In this document: positions 31,999 to 40,513 of the stretch, piece after piece
Position numbering within the stretch: position 1 is the stretch's first letter
Layout: every line of letters starts with the position of its first letter
Assembly: GCF_001761385.1 (NCBI RefSeq)
Contig: NZ_CP017476.1
Coordinates: 2,965,501 to 3,029,500, forward strand
Direction: 5' to 3'
Origin: Hydrogenophaga crassostreae
GTDB lineage: Bacteria > Pseudomonadota > Gammaproteobacteria > Burkholderiales > Burkholderiaceae_C
Length of the DNA: 64,000 nt
Position numbers and translations under genes: made by a program
Notes under the pieces: model-generated
The model's input: only the letters and a program-made list of their open reading frames with translations
Told to the model about the DNA's origin: nothing
Database searches by the model: none

Positions 31999-32735
31999 CC
32001 ACGCCCCCCCTGCTTCTGGCCAGCGACCTTCACAAGGCCTACAACGGCAAACCCGCCCTCAAAGGCGTCGGCCTGTCGCTGCAGGCCGGCGAGATGTGCG
32101 CCCTGCTCGGACCCAACGGCGCAGGCAAGTCCACGTTGCTGCAACTGCTCACCGGTTTGTTCAACCCCGACCAGGGCCAGATCACCGTGCTCGGACACGA
32201 CATGCAAACCCAGCCTGCACTGGCCTTGAGAGGCCTGGGCGTGGTGTTCCAGCAGAGCGCACTCGACATGGATTTACCCGTGCTGTCCAACCTGCTGTTT
32301 CACACCGATCTGCACGGCATTCCGCGCAGAACAGCCCGCGCCCGCATCGACGAAGGCCTGGCGGCCATGGGCCTGACCGATCAGGGCCGCGCCGTGGTGC
32401 GCAGCCTGTCGGGGGGCACACGGCGCAAGGTGGAACTGGTTCGCGCGCTGCTGCACCAGCCGCAGGTGCTGCTGATGGACGAAGCCACGGTGGGCCTGGA
32501 TCCGGGCTCGCGTCAGCAGTTGCTCGATACCGTGCGTGGACTGTGCCGCGAACGTGGCATGGCCGTGCTCTGGGCCACGCATTTGATCGAAGAGGCGCAG
32601 ATGGCCGACCGCTTGCTGTTGCTGCACGAGGGGGCCGCGCGGTTTGACGGCAGCGTGGACGCCTTCATGCAGGCCGCGCAGGGCAGCGATTTCCAGACCG
32701 AGGTGCTGCGCCAGCTGGAGAAAAAGGGGCTGTAA
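31995..32735 (+). CDS. ABC transporter ATP-binding protein, PQQ alcohol dehydrogenase-associated
   Basis: The 246-residue protein has Walker A GPNGAGKST, the Q-loop FQQSALD, signature LSGGT and Walker B LLMDEATVGLDP with the H-loop ATHLIEEA. It is a CcmA/NodI-type ATPase that pairs with ABC-2 permeases. The permease at 27643-28485, on the other strand, is the obvious partner. Translation is coupled to the TctC-like gene by ATGA. A long frame back to 31710 overlaps the preceding gene and is rejected. Confidence 0.9.
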   Translation: MTTPPLLLASDLHKAYNGKPALKGVGLSLQAGEMCALLGPNGAGKSTLLQLLTGLFNPDQGQITVLGHDMQTQPALALRGLGVVFQQSALDMDLPVLSNLLFHTDLHGIPRRTARARIDEGLAAMGLTDQGRAVVRSLSGGTRRKVELVRALLHQPQVLLMDEATVGLDPGSRQQLLDTVRGLCRERGMAVLWATHLIEEAQMADRLLLLHEGAARFDGSVDAFMQAAQGSDFQTEVLRQLEKKGL

Positions 32736-32741
32736 GAAGCG

Positions 32742-33119
32742 TCAGGCGCAGGCGGTGTCCTGCGCAGCAAGCTCGGCCATTTCCTCGGGATTGAACACGC
32801 GCGAACGTGTGTGAAATGCCTTGCCCTCGGCGCCTTCCAGCGAGAAGCCACCCCCGTGGCCGTCGATCACATCGATGATGAGCTGCGTGTGGCGCCAGCG
32901 CAGGTATTGCGCTTTGCCAATATAGAACGGGCAGCCACCGATCTCGCCCAGGTACACATCGCCGGCACCCATGTTGAGCTCACCGGGCAAGTAGCAATTG
33001 GCCGCGCTGCCGTCGCAGCATCCGCCCGACTGGTGAAACATCAGATCCGGACCGTGTTTGCCTTTCAAACGGGCAATCAGTTCAACGGCGGCGGGCGTGG
33101 CAATGACTTTATCAACCAT
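32742..33119 (-). CDS. DUF779 family protein
   Basis: The 125-residue protein matches DUF779, found beside aldehyde dehydrogenase genes. It has a Cys-rich N-terminal segment (MFHQSGGCCDGSAANCYLPGE), GGCPFYIGKAQYLRWRHTQL and VFNPEEMAEL. The Cys and His residues could bind a metal. Its role is unknown, but the constant pairing suggests help in maturation or activity of the aldehyde dehydrogenase. GGAG lies nine bases before the ATG. It is downstream of the aldehyde dehydrogenase gene on the same strand, with a dispersed repeat between them. Confidence 0.87.
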   Translation of the reverse strand: MVDKVIATPAAVELIARLKGKHGPDLMFHQSGGCCDGSAANCYLPGELNMGAGDVYLGEIGGCPFYIGKAQYLRWRHTQLIIDVIDGHGGGFSLEGAEGKAFHTRSRVFNPEEMAELAAQDTACA

Positions 33120-33190
33120 GTCTGTCTCCTTGCTCGGAAATGAAAACGCCGGCACGAAAGATTCGCTCCGGCGAGAAATGTCTCCACCCT

Positions 33191-33252
33191 GAACGCCGCG
33201 GAACCGGCTCAGCCGGGCCGCCAGCGTTGCCCCCTTGAGGGGGTGGCGGCCC
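33191..33252 (+). repeat. dispersed GC-rich palindromic repeat, copy 5
   Basis: GAACGCCGCGGAACCGGCTC followed by a CCGGGCCGCCAGCG arm and a CCCCCTTGAGGGGG hairpin. It lies between the DUF779 and aldehyde dehydrogenase genes and matches copy 4. Confidence 0.75.
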
Positions 33253-33278
33253 GAGCCTCGGGCCGACGCGGGGGTGGG

Positions 33279-34799
33279 TCAAAAAAACCCGAGCTTGTTT
33301 TCGCTGTAGCTGACCAGCAGGTTCTTGGTCTGCTGGTAGTGACCCAGCATGGCCTTGTGGTTTTCGCGGCCCAGGCCCGACTCCTTGTAGCCACCGAAGG
33401 CGGCGTGGGCCGGGTAGGCGTGGTAGCAGTTGGTCCAGACGCGACCGGCCTTGATGGCGCGGCCCATGCGGTAGGCCACGTTGCCGTTGCGGCTCCACAC
33501 GCCAGCGCCCAGGCCATACAAGGTGTCGTTGGCAATGGCCAGGGCTTCGGCTTCGTCCTTGAAAGTGGTCACGGCCAGCACGGGGCCAAAGATCTCTTCC
33601 TGGAAGATGCGCATCTTGTTGTTGCCCTTGAACAGCGTGGGCTGCACGTAGTAGCCGCCTTCCAGGCCATCGCCCATGGTGGCCACTTCGCCACCGATCA
33701 ACACCTCGGCGCCCTCTTCCTTGCCCAGCGCGAGGTAAGACATGATCTTGGTGAGCTGCTCTTTGGATGCCTGTGCACCCATCATGGTGTCGGTATCGAG
33801 CGGGCTGCCCATCTTGATGGCAGCCACGCGCTTCAACACGCGCTCCATGAACTTGTCGTAAATGCTTTCCTGAATCAGCGCGCGGCTCGGGCAGGTGCAG
33901 ACCTCACCCTGGTTGAACGCAAACAGCACCAGGCCTTCGATGGCCTTGTCGAGGAACGCATCGTCTTTGTCCATGATGTCGGCAAAGAAGATGTTGGGCG
34001 ACTTGCCGCCGAGTTCCAGCGTGGCGGGGATCAGGTTGTTGGCCGCGGCCTGGGCGATCACGCGGCCGGTGCTGGTCGAGCCGGTGAAAGCGATTTTGGC
34101 GATGCGCTTGGAGCTGGCCAGAGGCATGCCGGCTTCGCGACCAAAACCGTTGACGATGTTGAGCACGCCGGGTGGCAGCAGATCGGCAATCAGTTCAATC
34201 AGGATCAACAGGCTGACGGGGGTGGACTCGGCGGGCTTCAAAACCACGCAGTTGCCGGCGGCCAAAGCGGGTGGCATCTTCCACGCGGCCATCAGGATGG
34301 GGAAGTTCCAGGGAATGATCTGGCCCACAACGCCCAGGGGTTCCTGGAAGTGGTAGGCCACGGTGTCGCCGTCGATCTCGCTCATGCTGCCTTCTTCGGC
34401 GCGCAGGCAACCGGCGAAGTAACGGAAGTGGTCGATGGCCAGCGGGATGTCGGCGTTGAGCGTTTCGCGGATCGGTTTGCCGTTGTCCACGGTTTCAACG
34501 TAGGCCAGCAATTCCAGATTGGCTTCAAGGCGGTCGGCGATCTTCAGCAGGATGTTGGAGCGCTCGGTGGCCGAGGTTTTGCCCCAGGCGTCGGCGGCAG
34601 CGTGGGCCGCGTCCAGCGCCAGGTTCACGTCTTCTTCGGTGGAGCGCGCAGCCTGGGTGTAGACCTTGCCATTGACGGGGGAAACCACATCGAAATACTG
34701 ACCCTTGACCGGGGCCACCCACTTGCCACCGATGAAGTTGTTGTACTGGGGTTTGTAGACGTGTTTGGCGCCAGCGGCGCCCGGTGCTGCGAAAAGCAT
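33279..34799 (-). CDS. NAD-dependent aldehyde dehydrogenase (acetaldehyde type, AcoD/ExaC-like)
   Basis: The 506-residue enzyme has the NAD contact PWNFPILMAAWKMPPALAAGN, the general base Glu in LELGGKSP and the nucleophile Cys in NQGEVCTCPSRALIQ. ESGLGRENHKAMLGHY near the C-terminus marks the acetaldehyde dehydrogenase group linked to alcohol oxidation. It would oxidise the aldehyde made by the periplasmic quinoprotein, in the cytoplasm, to the acid. GGAG precedes the ATG at 34799. A sigma-54 promoter match lies upstream, and the DUF779 gene downstream probably belongs to the same transcript. Confidence 0.92.
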   Translation of the reverse strand: MLFAAPGAAGAKHVYKPQYNNFIGGKWVAPVKGQYFDVVSPVNGKVYTQAARSTEEDVNLALDAAHAAADAWGKTSATERSNILLKIADRLEANLELLAYVETVDNGKPIRETLNADIPLAIDHFRYFAGCLRAEEGSMSEIDGDTVAYHFQEPLGVVGQIIPWNFPILMAAWKMPPALAAGNCVVLKPAESTPVSLLILIELIADLLPPGVLNIVNGFGREAGMPLASSKRIAKIAFTGSTSTGRVIAQAAANNLIPATLELGGKSPNIFFADIMDKDDAFLDKAIEGLVLFAFNQGEVCTCPSRALIQESIYDKFMERVLKRVAAIKMGSPLDTDTMMGAQASKEQLTKIMSYLALGKEEGAEVLIGGEVATMGDGLEGGYYVQPTLFKGNNKMRIFQEEIFGPVLAVTTFKDEAEALAIANDTLYGLGAGVWSRNGNVAYRMGRAIKAGRVWTNCYHAYPAHAAFGGYKESGLGRENHKAMLGHYQQTKNLLVSYSENKLGFF

Positions 34800-34865
34800 G
34801 GAAGGGTCTCCAGATTGTGTTTGATCGAAATAGGAAAGATGTCCCTTGCGGGGCAACCTCTTGCC

Positions 34866-34880
34866 TCAAGACCCGTGCCA
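34866..34880 (-). promoter_or_regulatory. putative sigma-54 (-24/-12) promoter for the aldehyde dehydrogenase
   Basis: On the minus strand TGGCACGGGTCTTGA has a perfect -24 box and TTGA for TTGC in the -12 box, at the correct spacing. It is 67-81 bases before the start codon. A CCCTTG-N5-CAAGGG-TTTTTT element at 34902-34924, just upstream, reads as a plus-strand terminator hairpin or a protein site. Confidence 0.55.
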
Positions 34881-35086
34881 CCTTCTGCCACCACCGCCAA
34901 GCCCTTGATAGACAAGGGTTTTTTCCCTTCTCACTCCAAATGGATACACCTGCCGAACGCCCCGTGGAGCGTTTCAATTCAGCACAGGGTGCGCCATTGC
35001 GCGACAGGTCTGCTCAAAGATTGAACACCCTCAAAAGCCAATAAAAACAAGGTGATGGCGCTTCAACTATGAAAGCAATCAACCGG

Positions 35087-35860
35087 TCAGGCGGCCATGC
35101 TGTTCACGCCGATCACCAATGCAGAGCGAGGCATCACAGCCACCGCCGCATCGCCCTCAACAGCCGTCCAGCCCGGTTCGGCAAACCCCACCCAGTGCCC
35201 ACCGCCGGCCAGCGCCAAGGTCACCTCATCGCGAGGTCCTCCACTGGCAACCCGCTCAACTTGGCCAGCCAGGGCGCACATGCCTGACGGCACAGGTACA
35301 CGATGGGCGTGCACTGTATTGACCACCACGGCCGTGGCTTTGCACATCGCCAGAACGGCAACACCTGCTGCGAGCCCCAGCAAATCGGCGCTTTCGCGGG
35401 TGAGGCTGGCGGCCAGTTCGCTGCCCCCAGGTGTTCGCAACACCACCTCCAGAACGGGGTCGTCAGGATCGGTCAAAAGAAGACGAACCACAACGCAAGG
35501 CAACTGGTTGCGCATGCTGGTGCGCAGACCAAGCCCTCCTGCCAACGCGGCGCCACCGGCAAAGCGCGCCAGCACACCCGCCCTCGCGCTGGCCAACTCG
35601 CCCGCCAAAGCCAACAGCTGCAGGCCTTGCGGCGTGATCTGGGCGCCACCGCCACCCGCACCACCGACCGTGCGCTCCACCAATGCAGCCCCGCTCAGAC
35701 TGGTCAAGGTATCGATGGCCTGCCATGCGGCCTTGTAGCTGATGCCCACTTCCCGGGCGGCCTGGGAGATCGATCCCGATTGCGCCACCCAGCGCAATAC
35801 CTCCAGGCGTTTGTCGCTGGAGGCATTTCCCAGGGCGTCATTCAAGGCTTGTGGCGTCAT
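35087..35860 (-). CDS. modE: molybdate-responsive regulator ModE
   Basis: The 257-residue protein has the ModE winged helix (ISQAAREVGISYKAAWQAIDTL, with GGAGGGGAQITPQG) and two C-terminal molybdate-binding Mop/TOBE domains (starting near RTSMRNQLP and near MCALAGQVERV). With molybdate bound it represses the uptake genes. The ModE box before modA at 36410-36446 is its likely target. The ATG at 35860 is preferred to a start 19 codons further up because the family begins close to it. It is divergent from the DsrE gene. Confidence 0.9.
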   Translation of the reverse strand: MTPQALNDALGNASSDKRLEVLRWVAQSGSISQAAREVGISYKAAWQAIDTLTSLSGAALVERTVGGAGGGGAQITPQGLQLLALAGELASARAGVLARFAGGAALAGGLGLRTSMRNQLPCVVVRLLLTDPDDPVLEVVLRTPGGSELAASLTRESADLLGLAAGVAVLAMCKATAVVVNTVHAHRVPVPSGMCALAGQVERVASGGPRDEVTLALAGGGHWVGFAEPGWTAVEGDAAVAVMPRSALVIGVNSMAA

Positions 35861-35960
35861 GGCCGAATTGTGGCAGTCGGTCGCGCTCTGCGACCAAGCC
35901 GAATAGACTTGACGCACCCCTTTTCTGCCGTTTCAACACCTTTTTGCACCGGAGTACACC

Positions 35961-36389
35961 ATGTTCATTCGCTCTTTCCTGATTGCTCTCGCGCTCGTGC
36001 TCGGCATGGGCAGCGCCCTGGCCCAAGACAAAGTGAAGGTGGTTTACCACTTCGACAACAGCGAAATGCAGGCCACCGCCGGCCTGCGCACGCTGCGCAA
36101 CTACATGGACACCGCGCCCGACACAGAAATCACCGTGGTCGCTTTGGGCGATGGCGTCCGCTTTCTCATGGAAGGCGCCACTGACAAAAAGAACAACGGC
36201 CTTCAGTACGGCCCCCTTATCTCCGACCTGGTGGCCAAAGGCGTCAAGTTCGAGATCTGTGAGTTGACCTTGCGCGCCATGGACATGAAGAAAGACCAGT
36301 TCGTGCTCGACGCCGGGTTCACCCCCTCCGGCGTGGTGCGCATCGGCGAACTGCAATTCCGGGATCACTTCGCTTACATCAAGCCCTGA
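35961..36389 (+). CDS. secreted DsrE-family protein
   Basis: The 142-residue protein has a signal peptide (MFIRSFLIALALVLGMGSALA) followed by a DsrE-like fold (KVKVVYHFDNSE, DTEITVVALGDGV, GVKFEICELTLRAMDM). The Cys in FEICE corresponds to the sulfur-accepting Cys found in many DsrE-like proteins. Exported members of the family are common in betaproteobacteria near sulfur or metal genes, with no proven role. GGAG lies nine bases before the ATG. It stands between modE and modA, but a ModE box follows it, so it is probably transcribed separately. Confidence 0.83.
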   Translation: MFIRSFLIALALVLGMGSALAQDKVKVVYHFDNSEMQATAGLRTLRNYMDTAPDTEITVVALGDGVRFLMEGATDKKNNGLQYGPLISDLVAKGVKFEICELTLRAMDMKKDQFVLDAGFTPSGVVRIGELQFRDHFAYIKP

Positions 36390-36409
36390 GGCCGGGAAAC
36401 GCTTTGAAC

Positions 36410-36446
36410 AGGCAATCGCTATTCCTATTTAGAATAGCGATTGCCT
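36410..36446. promoter_or_regulatory. ModE-binding box upstream of modA
   Basis: Perfect 15-bp arms AGGCAATCGCTATTC and GAATAGCGATTGCCT are separated by CTATTTA. The ATCGCTAT/ATAGCGAT core fits known ModE operators, and the site lies 67 bases upstream of modA. Confidence 0.85.
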
Positions 36447-36512
36447 GCGTCGGGCGCCACAGCCCGAAAGAGAACGACGCGGGCTTCTCAACGCCATTTG
36501 AAAGACCGCTGC

Positions 36513-37274
36513 ATGCCCACATCCCGGCCTTTGTTGAAGCGGTTCACCGCCGCCCTGCTGGCTCTGACGCCCTGGATCGCACCGGCCGAAACCGTCCAGG
36601 TGGCGGTCGCGGCCAACTTTGCCGAACCGATCAAGGCGATCGCAGACGAATGGCAGCGTGCGAGCGGCCATACGCTGAACGCCACCGTGGGCGCCACCGG
36701 CAAGCTCTATGCCCAAATCAGGAACGGCGCGCCATTTGATGTGTTTCTGGCCGCCAACGCACAAGTGCCAGAGACCCTCGAAGCCGAGGGTCTGGCTCAA
36801 CCCGGCAGCCGCTTCACTTACGCCAGGGGTCAGCTCGTGTTGTGGTCGGCCAATGCCCGGCGCGTCGATGCTCAGGGTGATGTGCTGCGGCGAGCCGACC
36901 TGGGCAAGCTTGCCTATGCCAACCCCAAGACCGCCCCCTATGGCGCGGCCGCCGTGCAGCTCATGGCCGCGCTCGGCCTGACCGAGGCACTCACCCCCAA
37001 GCTTGTGCAAGGCGAAAGCATCGGGCAGACCTATGCGTTTGTTTTCACCGGCAATGCCGACGTGGGCTTTGTGGCGTTGTCGCAGATCTTCAAAAACGGC
37101 CAGCTCAAATCTGGCTCGATGTGGCGCCCCCCTGGCAACCTGTACGCGCCCATTGAACAGGATGCCGTGTTGCTCAAACGCGGCGCAAACAACCCGGCCG
37201 CCCGGGCTTTCATGCAGTGGCTGAAGAGCCCCGAGGGGCAGACACTGATTCGCACTTACGGTTACGACATCTGA
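36513..37274 (+). CDS. modA: molybdate ABC transporter binding protein ModA
   Basis: The 253-residue protein has a signal peptide (cleavage near WIAPAE) and the molybdate-binding pattern: VAAANFAEPI near the N-terminus, GATGKLYAQI, APFDVFLAANAQVP and KTAPYGAAAV. It captures molybdate or tungstate in the periplasm. The start at 36513 is chosen over an upstream ATG at 36441 that overlaps the ModE box. modB follows seven bases later. Molybdate uptake may feed the XdhC-linked enzyme at the window start. Confidence 0.93.
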   Translation: MPTSRPLLKRFTAALLALTPWIAPAETVQVAVAANFAEPIKAIADEWQRASGHTLNATVGATGKLYAQIRNGAPFDVFLAANAQVPETLEAEGLAQPGSRFTYARGQLVLWSANARRVDAQGDVLRRADLGKLAYANPKTAPYGAAAVQLMAALGLTEALTPKLVQGESIGQTYAFVFTGNADVGFVALSQIFKNGQLKSGSMWRPPGNLYAPIEQDAVLLKRGANNPAARAFMQWLKSPEGQTLIRTYGYDI

Positions 37275-37281
37275 ACGCTTC

Positions 37282-37965
37282 ATGGGACTGACTGCCTCCG
37301 ATCTCCAGGCCATTGGCCTCACGCTGCAAGTGGCCGCGCTGACGACGGCTATCCTGCTGTTGCTCGGCGTGCCACTGGCCTGGTGGCTGGCCCGCACGCA
37401 GTCCTTCTGGCGCAAACCCGTCGGGGCCTTGGTGGCCTTGCCTCTGGTGTTGCCACCCACCGTCATCGGTTTCTATTTGCTGGTGCTCATGGGTCCCCAG
37501 GGCTGGGTTGGGCAATGGACGCAAGCGCTTGGCCTGGGCACCCTGCCCTTCAGCTTTGGCGGCCTGGTGGTGGGGTCCGTGATTTACTCCACACCGTTCA
37601 TGGTGCAGCCTGTTCTGAACGCGATGCAGGCAATGGGCTCTCGCCCACTTGAAGTGGCAGCCACGCTGCGCGCTTCGCCAACCGACCGGTTTTTCAACGT
37701 GGTGCTGCCGCTGTGCAAGCCCGGCCTCATCACCGGCGCGGTGATGAGCTTTGCCCACACGGTGGGCGAGTTCGGCGTGGTCTTGATGGTGGGCGGCAAC
37801 ATCCCGGGCGTCACCCGCATGGCCTCGGTTCAAATCTACGACCATGTCGAGGCGCTCGAATACGCCGACGCGCACCGCCTGGCCGCGGTGATGCTTGGCT
37901 TCAGCTTCATGGTGCTGCTTGGGTTGCAGATATGGAAGACCGAGCCCAAGGGAGCCGCGGCGTGA
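37282..37965 (+). CDS. modB: molybdate ABC transporter permease ModB
   Basis: This 227-residue integral membrane protein has five to six membrane segments and the ABC permease EAA-type loop (EVAATLRASPTDRFFNVVLPLCKPGLITG, in part). It opens with LQAIGLTLQVAALTTAILLLLG. It forms the channel for molybdate together with ModA and ModC. Its stop overlaps the GTG of modC (GTGA), showing tight coupling. Confidence 0.93.
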   Translation: MGLTASDLQAIGLTLQVAALTTAILLLLGVPLAWWLARTQSFWRKPVGALVALPLVLPPTVIGFYLLVLMGPQGWVGQWTQALGLGTLPFSFGGLVVGSVIYSTPFMVQPVLNAMQAMGSRPLEVAATLRASPTDRFFNVVLPLCKPGLITGAVMSFAHTVGEFGVVLMVGGNIPGVTRMASVQIYDHVEALEYADAHRLAAVMLGFSFMVLLGLQIWKTEPKGAAA

Positions 37966-39077
37966 GCGCAACGCCCTCCGACGCCGGACTGCAACTGCGC
38001 AGCCATTTACAGCGCCCGGGTTTCACGCTCGACATCAACCTCTCGCTGCCCGAACGTGGCATTACCGCGCTCTTTGGCCCTTCAGGCTGCGGCAAGACCA
38101 CGGCGCTGCGGGTCATCGCTGGACTGGAGCCCACCTCGTCAGGACGCGTTGCGATTGGCGGTGACGTTTGGCAAGACAGCGCTAGCGGCCTGTTTCGCCC
38201 GGTTCACCAACGCGCGGTGGGCTTGGTTTTTCAGGAAGCCAGCCTGTTCGATCATCTCTCAGTGGAAGGCAATCTGAAGTTCGGCTTCAGGCGCACGCCC
38301 AATGCCGAGCGGCACCAGGCTTGGGACCATGGCCTCGCATTGCTCGGTATCGCGCATTTGCTCAAGCGCAGCCCCCCGGAGCTCTCGGGCGGTGAGCGCC
38401 AGCGGGTGGCGATCGCCCGGGCGCTGGCAGCCAATCCGCGCGTTTTGCTGATGGACGAACCGCTGGCTGCGCTGGACGCCCAGCGCAAGGCGGAGGTCCT
38501 GCCGTGGCTGGAGCAACTCCACGCGAAGCTGGATATGCCAGTCGTCTACGTCACGCACTCGCTCGACGAAGTGGCCCAACTGGCCGACCACCTGGTGTTG
38601 ATCAACCAGGGCCGACTGGAGGCCCAGGGCCCGGTGATCGATCTGCTCAGCCGCACCGACCTTCACCTCGCCCACGGCGACCAGGCCGCCGCTCTGATTG
38701 AAGCCACCGTTGCCAAAAAACCGCCAGGCGAAGGCCTGTGTGCGCTGGATTTTTCTGGCGGCCAGCTTTGGCTCCCGCAAACCCGAGCCATCCCTTTGCC
38801 CCCTGGCCGGTCGGTCAGGTTACGCATTCAGGCGCGCGATGTCAGCCTGGCTTTGCAGCGGCCCGAGCAAACCAGCCTGCTCAATACGCTGAGCGCCACC
38901 GTGTCGGAGCTGCACGAAGATGGACCTGGGCAGGTTCTGGTGGGTCTGCGCCTGGGTGAAGGGGCAAACCAGGTCAGGCTGCTTTCGCGCATCAGCCAGC
39001 TGTCCGCCCAGCGGTTGAAGCTGGCCGTTGGCACACCGGTATTTGCTTTGATCAAAGGCGTGGCAATGGTGCGCTGA
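37962..39077 (+). CDS. modC: molybdate ABC transporter ATP-binding protein ModC
   Basis: The 371-residue protein has Walker A GPSGCGKT, the Q-loop VFQEASLFDHL, signature LSGGERQRVAIARAL and Walker B LLMDEPLAALD. A C-terminal molybdate-binding TOBE/Mop domain runs from about residue 300. It powers molybdate import. The start is the GTG at 37962, overlapping the modB stop. An open frame extends upstream to 37713 but would overlap most of the end of modB and is rejected. Confidence 0.93.
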   Translation: MSATPSDAGLQLRSHLQRPGFTLDINLSLPERGITALFGPSGCGKTTALRVIAGLEPTSSGRVAIGGDVWQDSASGLFRPVHQRAVGLVFQEASLFDHLSVEGNLKFGFRRTPNAERHQAWDHGLALLGIAHLLKRSPPELSGGERQRVAIARALAANPRVLLMDEPLAALDAQRKAEVLPWLEQLHAKLDMPVVYVTHSLDEVAQLADHLVLINQGRLEAQGPVIDLLSRTDLHLAHGDQAAALIEATVAKKPPGEGLCALDFSGGQLWLPQTRAIPLPPGRSVRLRIQARDVSLALQRPEQTSLLNTLSATVSELHEDGPGQVLVGLRLGEGANQVRLLSRISQLSAQRLKLAVGTPVFALIKGVAMVR

Positions 39078-39145
39078 CCCGCACGGTTTGTGGCTGAAAC
39101 CGGCTCACACGGTCTTTCCAGAACGCGTCGCCGATCAAAAACCCC

Positions 39146-40399
39146 CTAGCTGTTGGGTGGTGTGATCGGCTTCGGCGCAGGCATGCGGCGAGCGATCTCC
39201 GCCACCAGTTGACGGGCCAACGTCAACTTGGGCGCACGCGGCAAATCCATTTCACCCTGCTCATCCACCAGCAGCAAGGCGTTGTCGTCCTGCCCAAACG
39301 TGTCAGGCCCGATGTTTCCAACCAGAAGTGGAACCCCCTTGCGCTTGCGCTTGGCCTGGGCGTGGGCCAGCAAGTCCTCGCTTTCAGCCGCGAAACCGAC
39401 GCAAAACAGGTGGTTGTTGAGCGCCCTCACTCCTGTGGCGATCCCTGCCAGGATGTCCGGGTTCTCAACAAACGACAGCGTAGGCACCTGCCCTGACCCA
39501 TCTTTCTTGATCTTCTGTTCGGCGGCCTGCATGGGGCGCCAGTCGGCCACAGCGGCCGCAGAGATGAAAACGGTGGCATTCTGACTCAAGACATTCAGCG
39601 TCTTTTGCATGTTCAGCGCAGAGCGCACATTGATGCGCCCAACGCCTCGGGGTGTCGGCAAACTCACCGGCCCAGCCACCAACGTCACATGCGCACCGGC
39701 CTCATGCGCCGCGCGCGCGATGGCAAAACCCATCTTGCCACTCGACAAGTTGGTCAGTCCCCGTACCGGATCGATCGCCTCGTACGTAGGGCCGGCACTG
39801 ATCAAGACATGCTGCCCCTCAAGCACCTTGGGTGAAAAGAATCGCACCATGTCATAGAGCAGCTCTTCAGGCTCCAGCATGCGGCCGTCTCCGGTTTCAC
39901 CGCAAGCCTGATCGCCAGCACCGACGTCGAGCACCGTGGCGCCGTCTGTGCGCAACTGTTCAACGTTGCGCTGCGTCGCCGGGTGGGCCCACATCTCCCG
40001 GTTCATCGCTGGAGCGAGGATCAACGGCACTTTGTCCAGCGGGCGAGCCAGGCACATCAGGCTGAGCAAGTCGTCTGCACGGCCATGAATCAATTTCGCC
40101 ATGAAATCGGCACTGGCGGGCGCAATCAATATGGCGTCAGCTTCACGGCTGAGGTTGATATGGGGCATGTTGTTGTCTGCCCCTCCTGAAGACCGGGCAT
40201 CCCATTGCGACGTGAACACCGCTCGACCTGAGAGCGCCTGCATGGTGACCGGCGTGATGAACTGCTCGGCGGCCTCGGTCATCACCACCTGCACTGTCGC
40301 GCCGGCCTTGACCAACGCGCGACAGAGCTCGGCCGCCTTGTAGCAAGCTATGCCGCCGGAAAGTCCCAGAACAACATGTTTTCCATTGAGATCGTTCAT
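39146..40399 (-). CDS. coaBC: coenzyme A biosynthesis bifunctional protein CoaBC
   Basis: This 417-residue protein carries out two steps of CoA synthesis. The N-terminal CoaC flavoprotein half (about 1-190) has GLSGGIACYKA, the active-site His in NNMPHINLS and PAMNREMW. The C-terminal CoaB half (about 195-417) has the LISAGPTYEAIDPVRGLTN signature and SGKMG. It condenses phosphopantothenate with cysteine and then decarboxylates the product. The gene is a single unit converging on modC. Confidence 0.96.
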   Translation of the reverse strand: MNDLNGKHVVLGLSGGIACYKAAELCRALVKAGATVQVVMTEAAEQFITPVTMQALSGRAVFTSQWDARSSGGADNNMPHINLSREADAILIAPASADFMAKLIHGRADDLLSLMCLARPLDKVPLILAPAMNREMWAHPATQRNVEQLRTDGATVLDVGAGDQACGETGDGRMLEPEELLYDMVRFFSPKVLEGQHVLISAGPTYEAIDPVRGLTNLSSGKMGFAIARAAHEAGAHVTLVAGPVSLPTPRGVGRINVRSALNMQKTLNVLSQNATVFISAAAVADWRPMQAAEQKIKKDGSGQVPTLSFVENPDILAGIATGVRALNNHLFCVGFAAESEDLLAHAQAKRKRKGVPLLVGNIGPDTFGQDDNALLLVDEQGEMDLPRAPKLTLARQLVAEIARRMPAPKPITPPNS

Positions 40400-40513
40400 T
40401 GACGAAATGTAGCAGTTCGACGCTCACCAAAGCCAACGAAAATAGCCCAGGCGATCTCAGAAAGCCAGCCATAGATAATGTTGGGACCCTCAAGTCAACA
40501 CCGCTACCTACAC

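Noticed and set aside
33243..35024. Plus-strand open frame of about 590 codons opposite the aldehyde dehydrogenase
   Set aside because: Shadow of the confirmed aldehyde dehydrogenase on the other strand; no recognisable domain.
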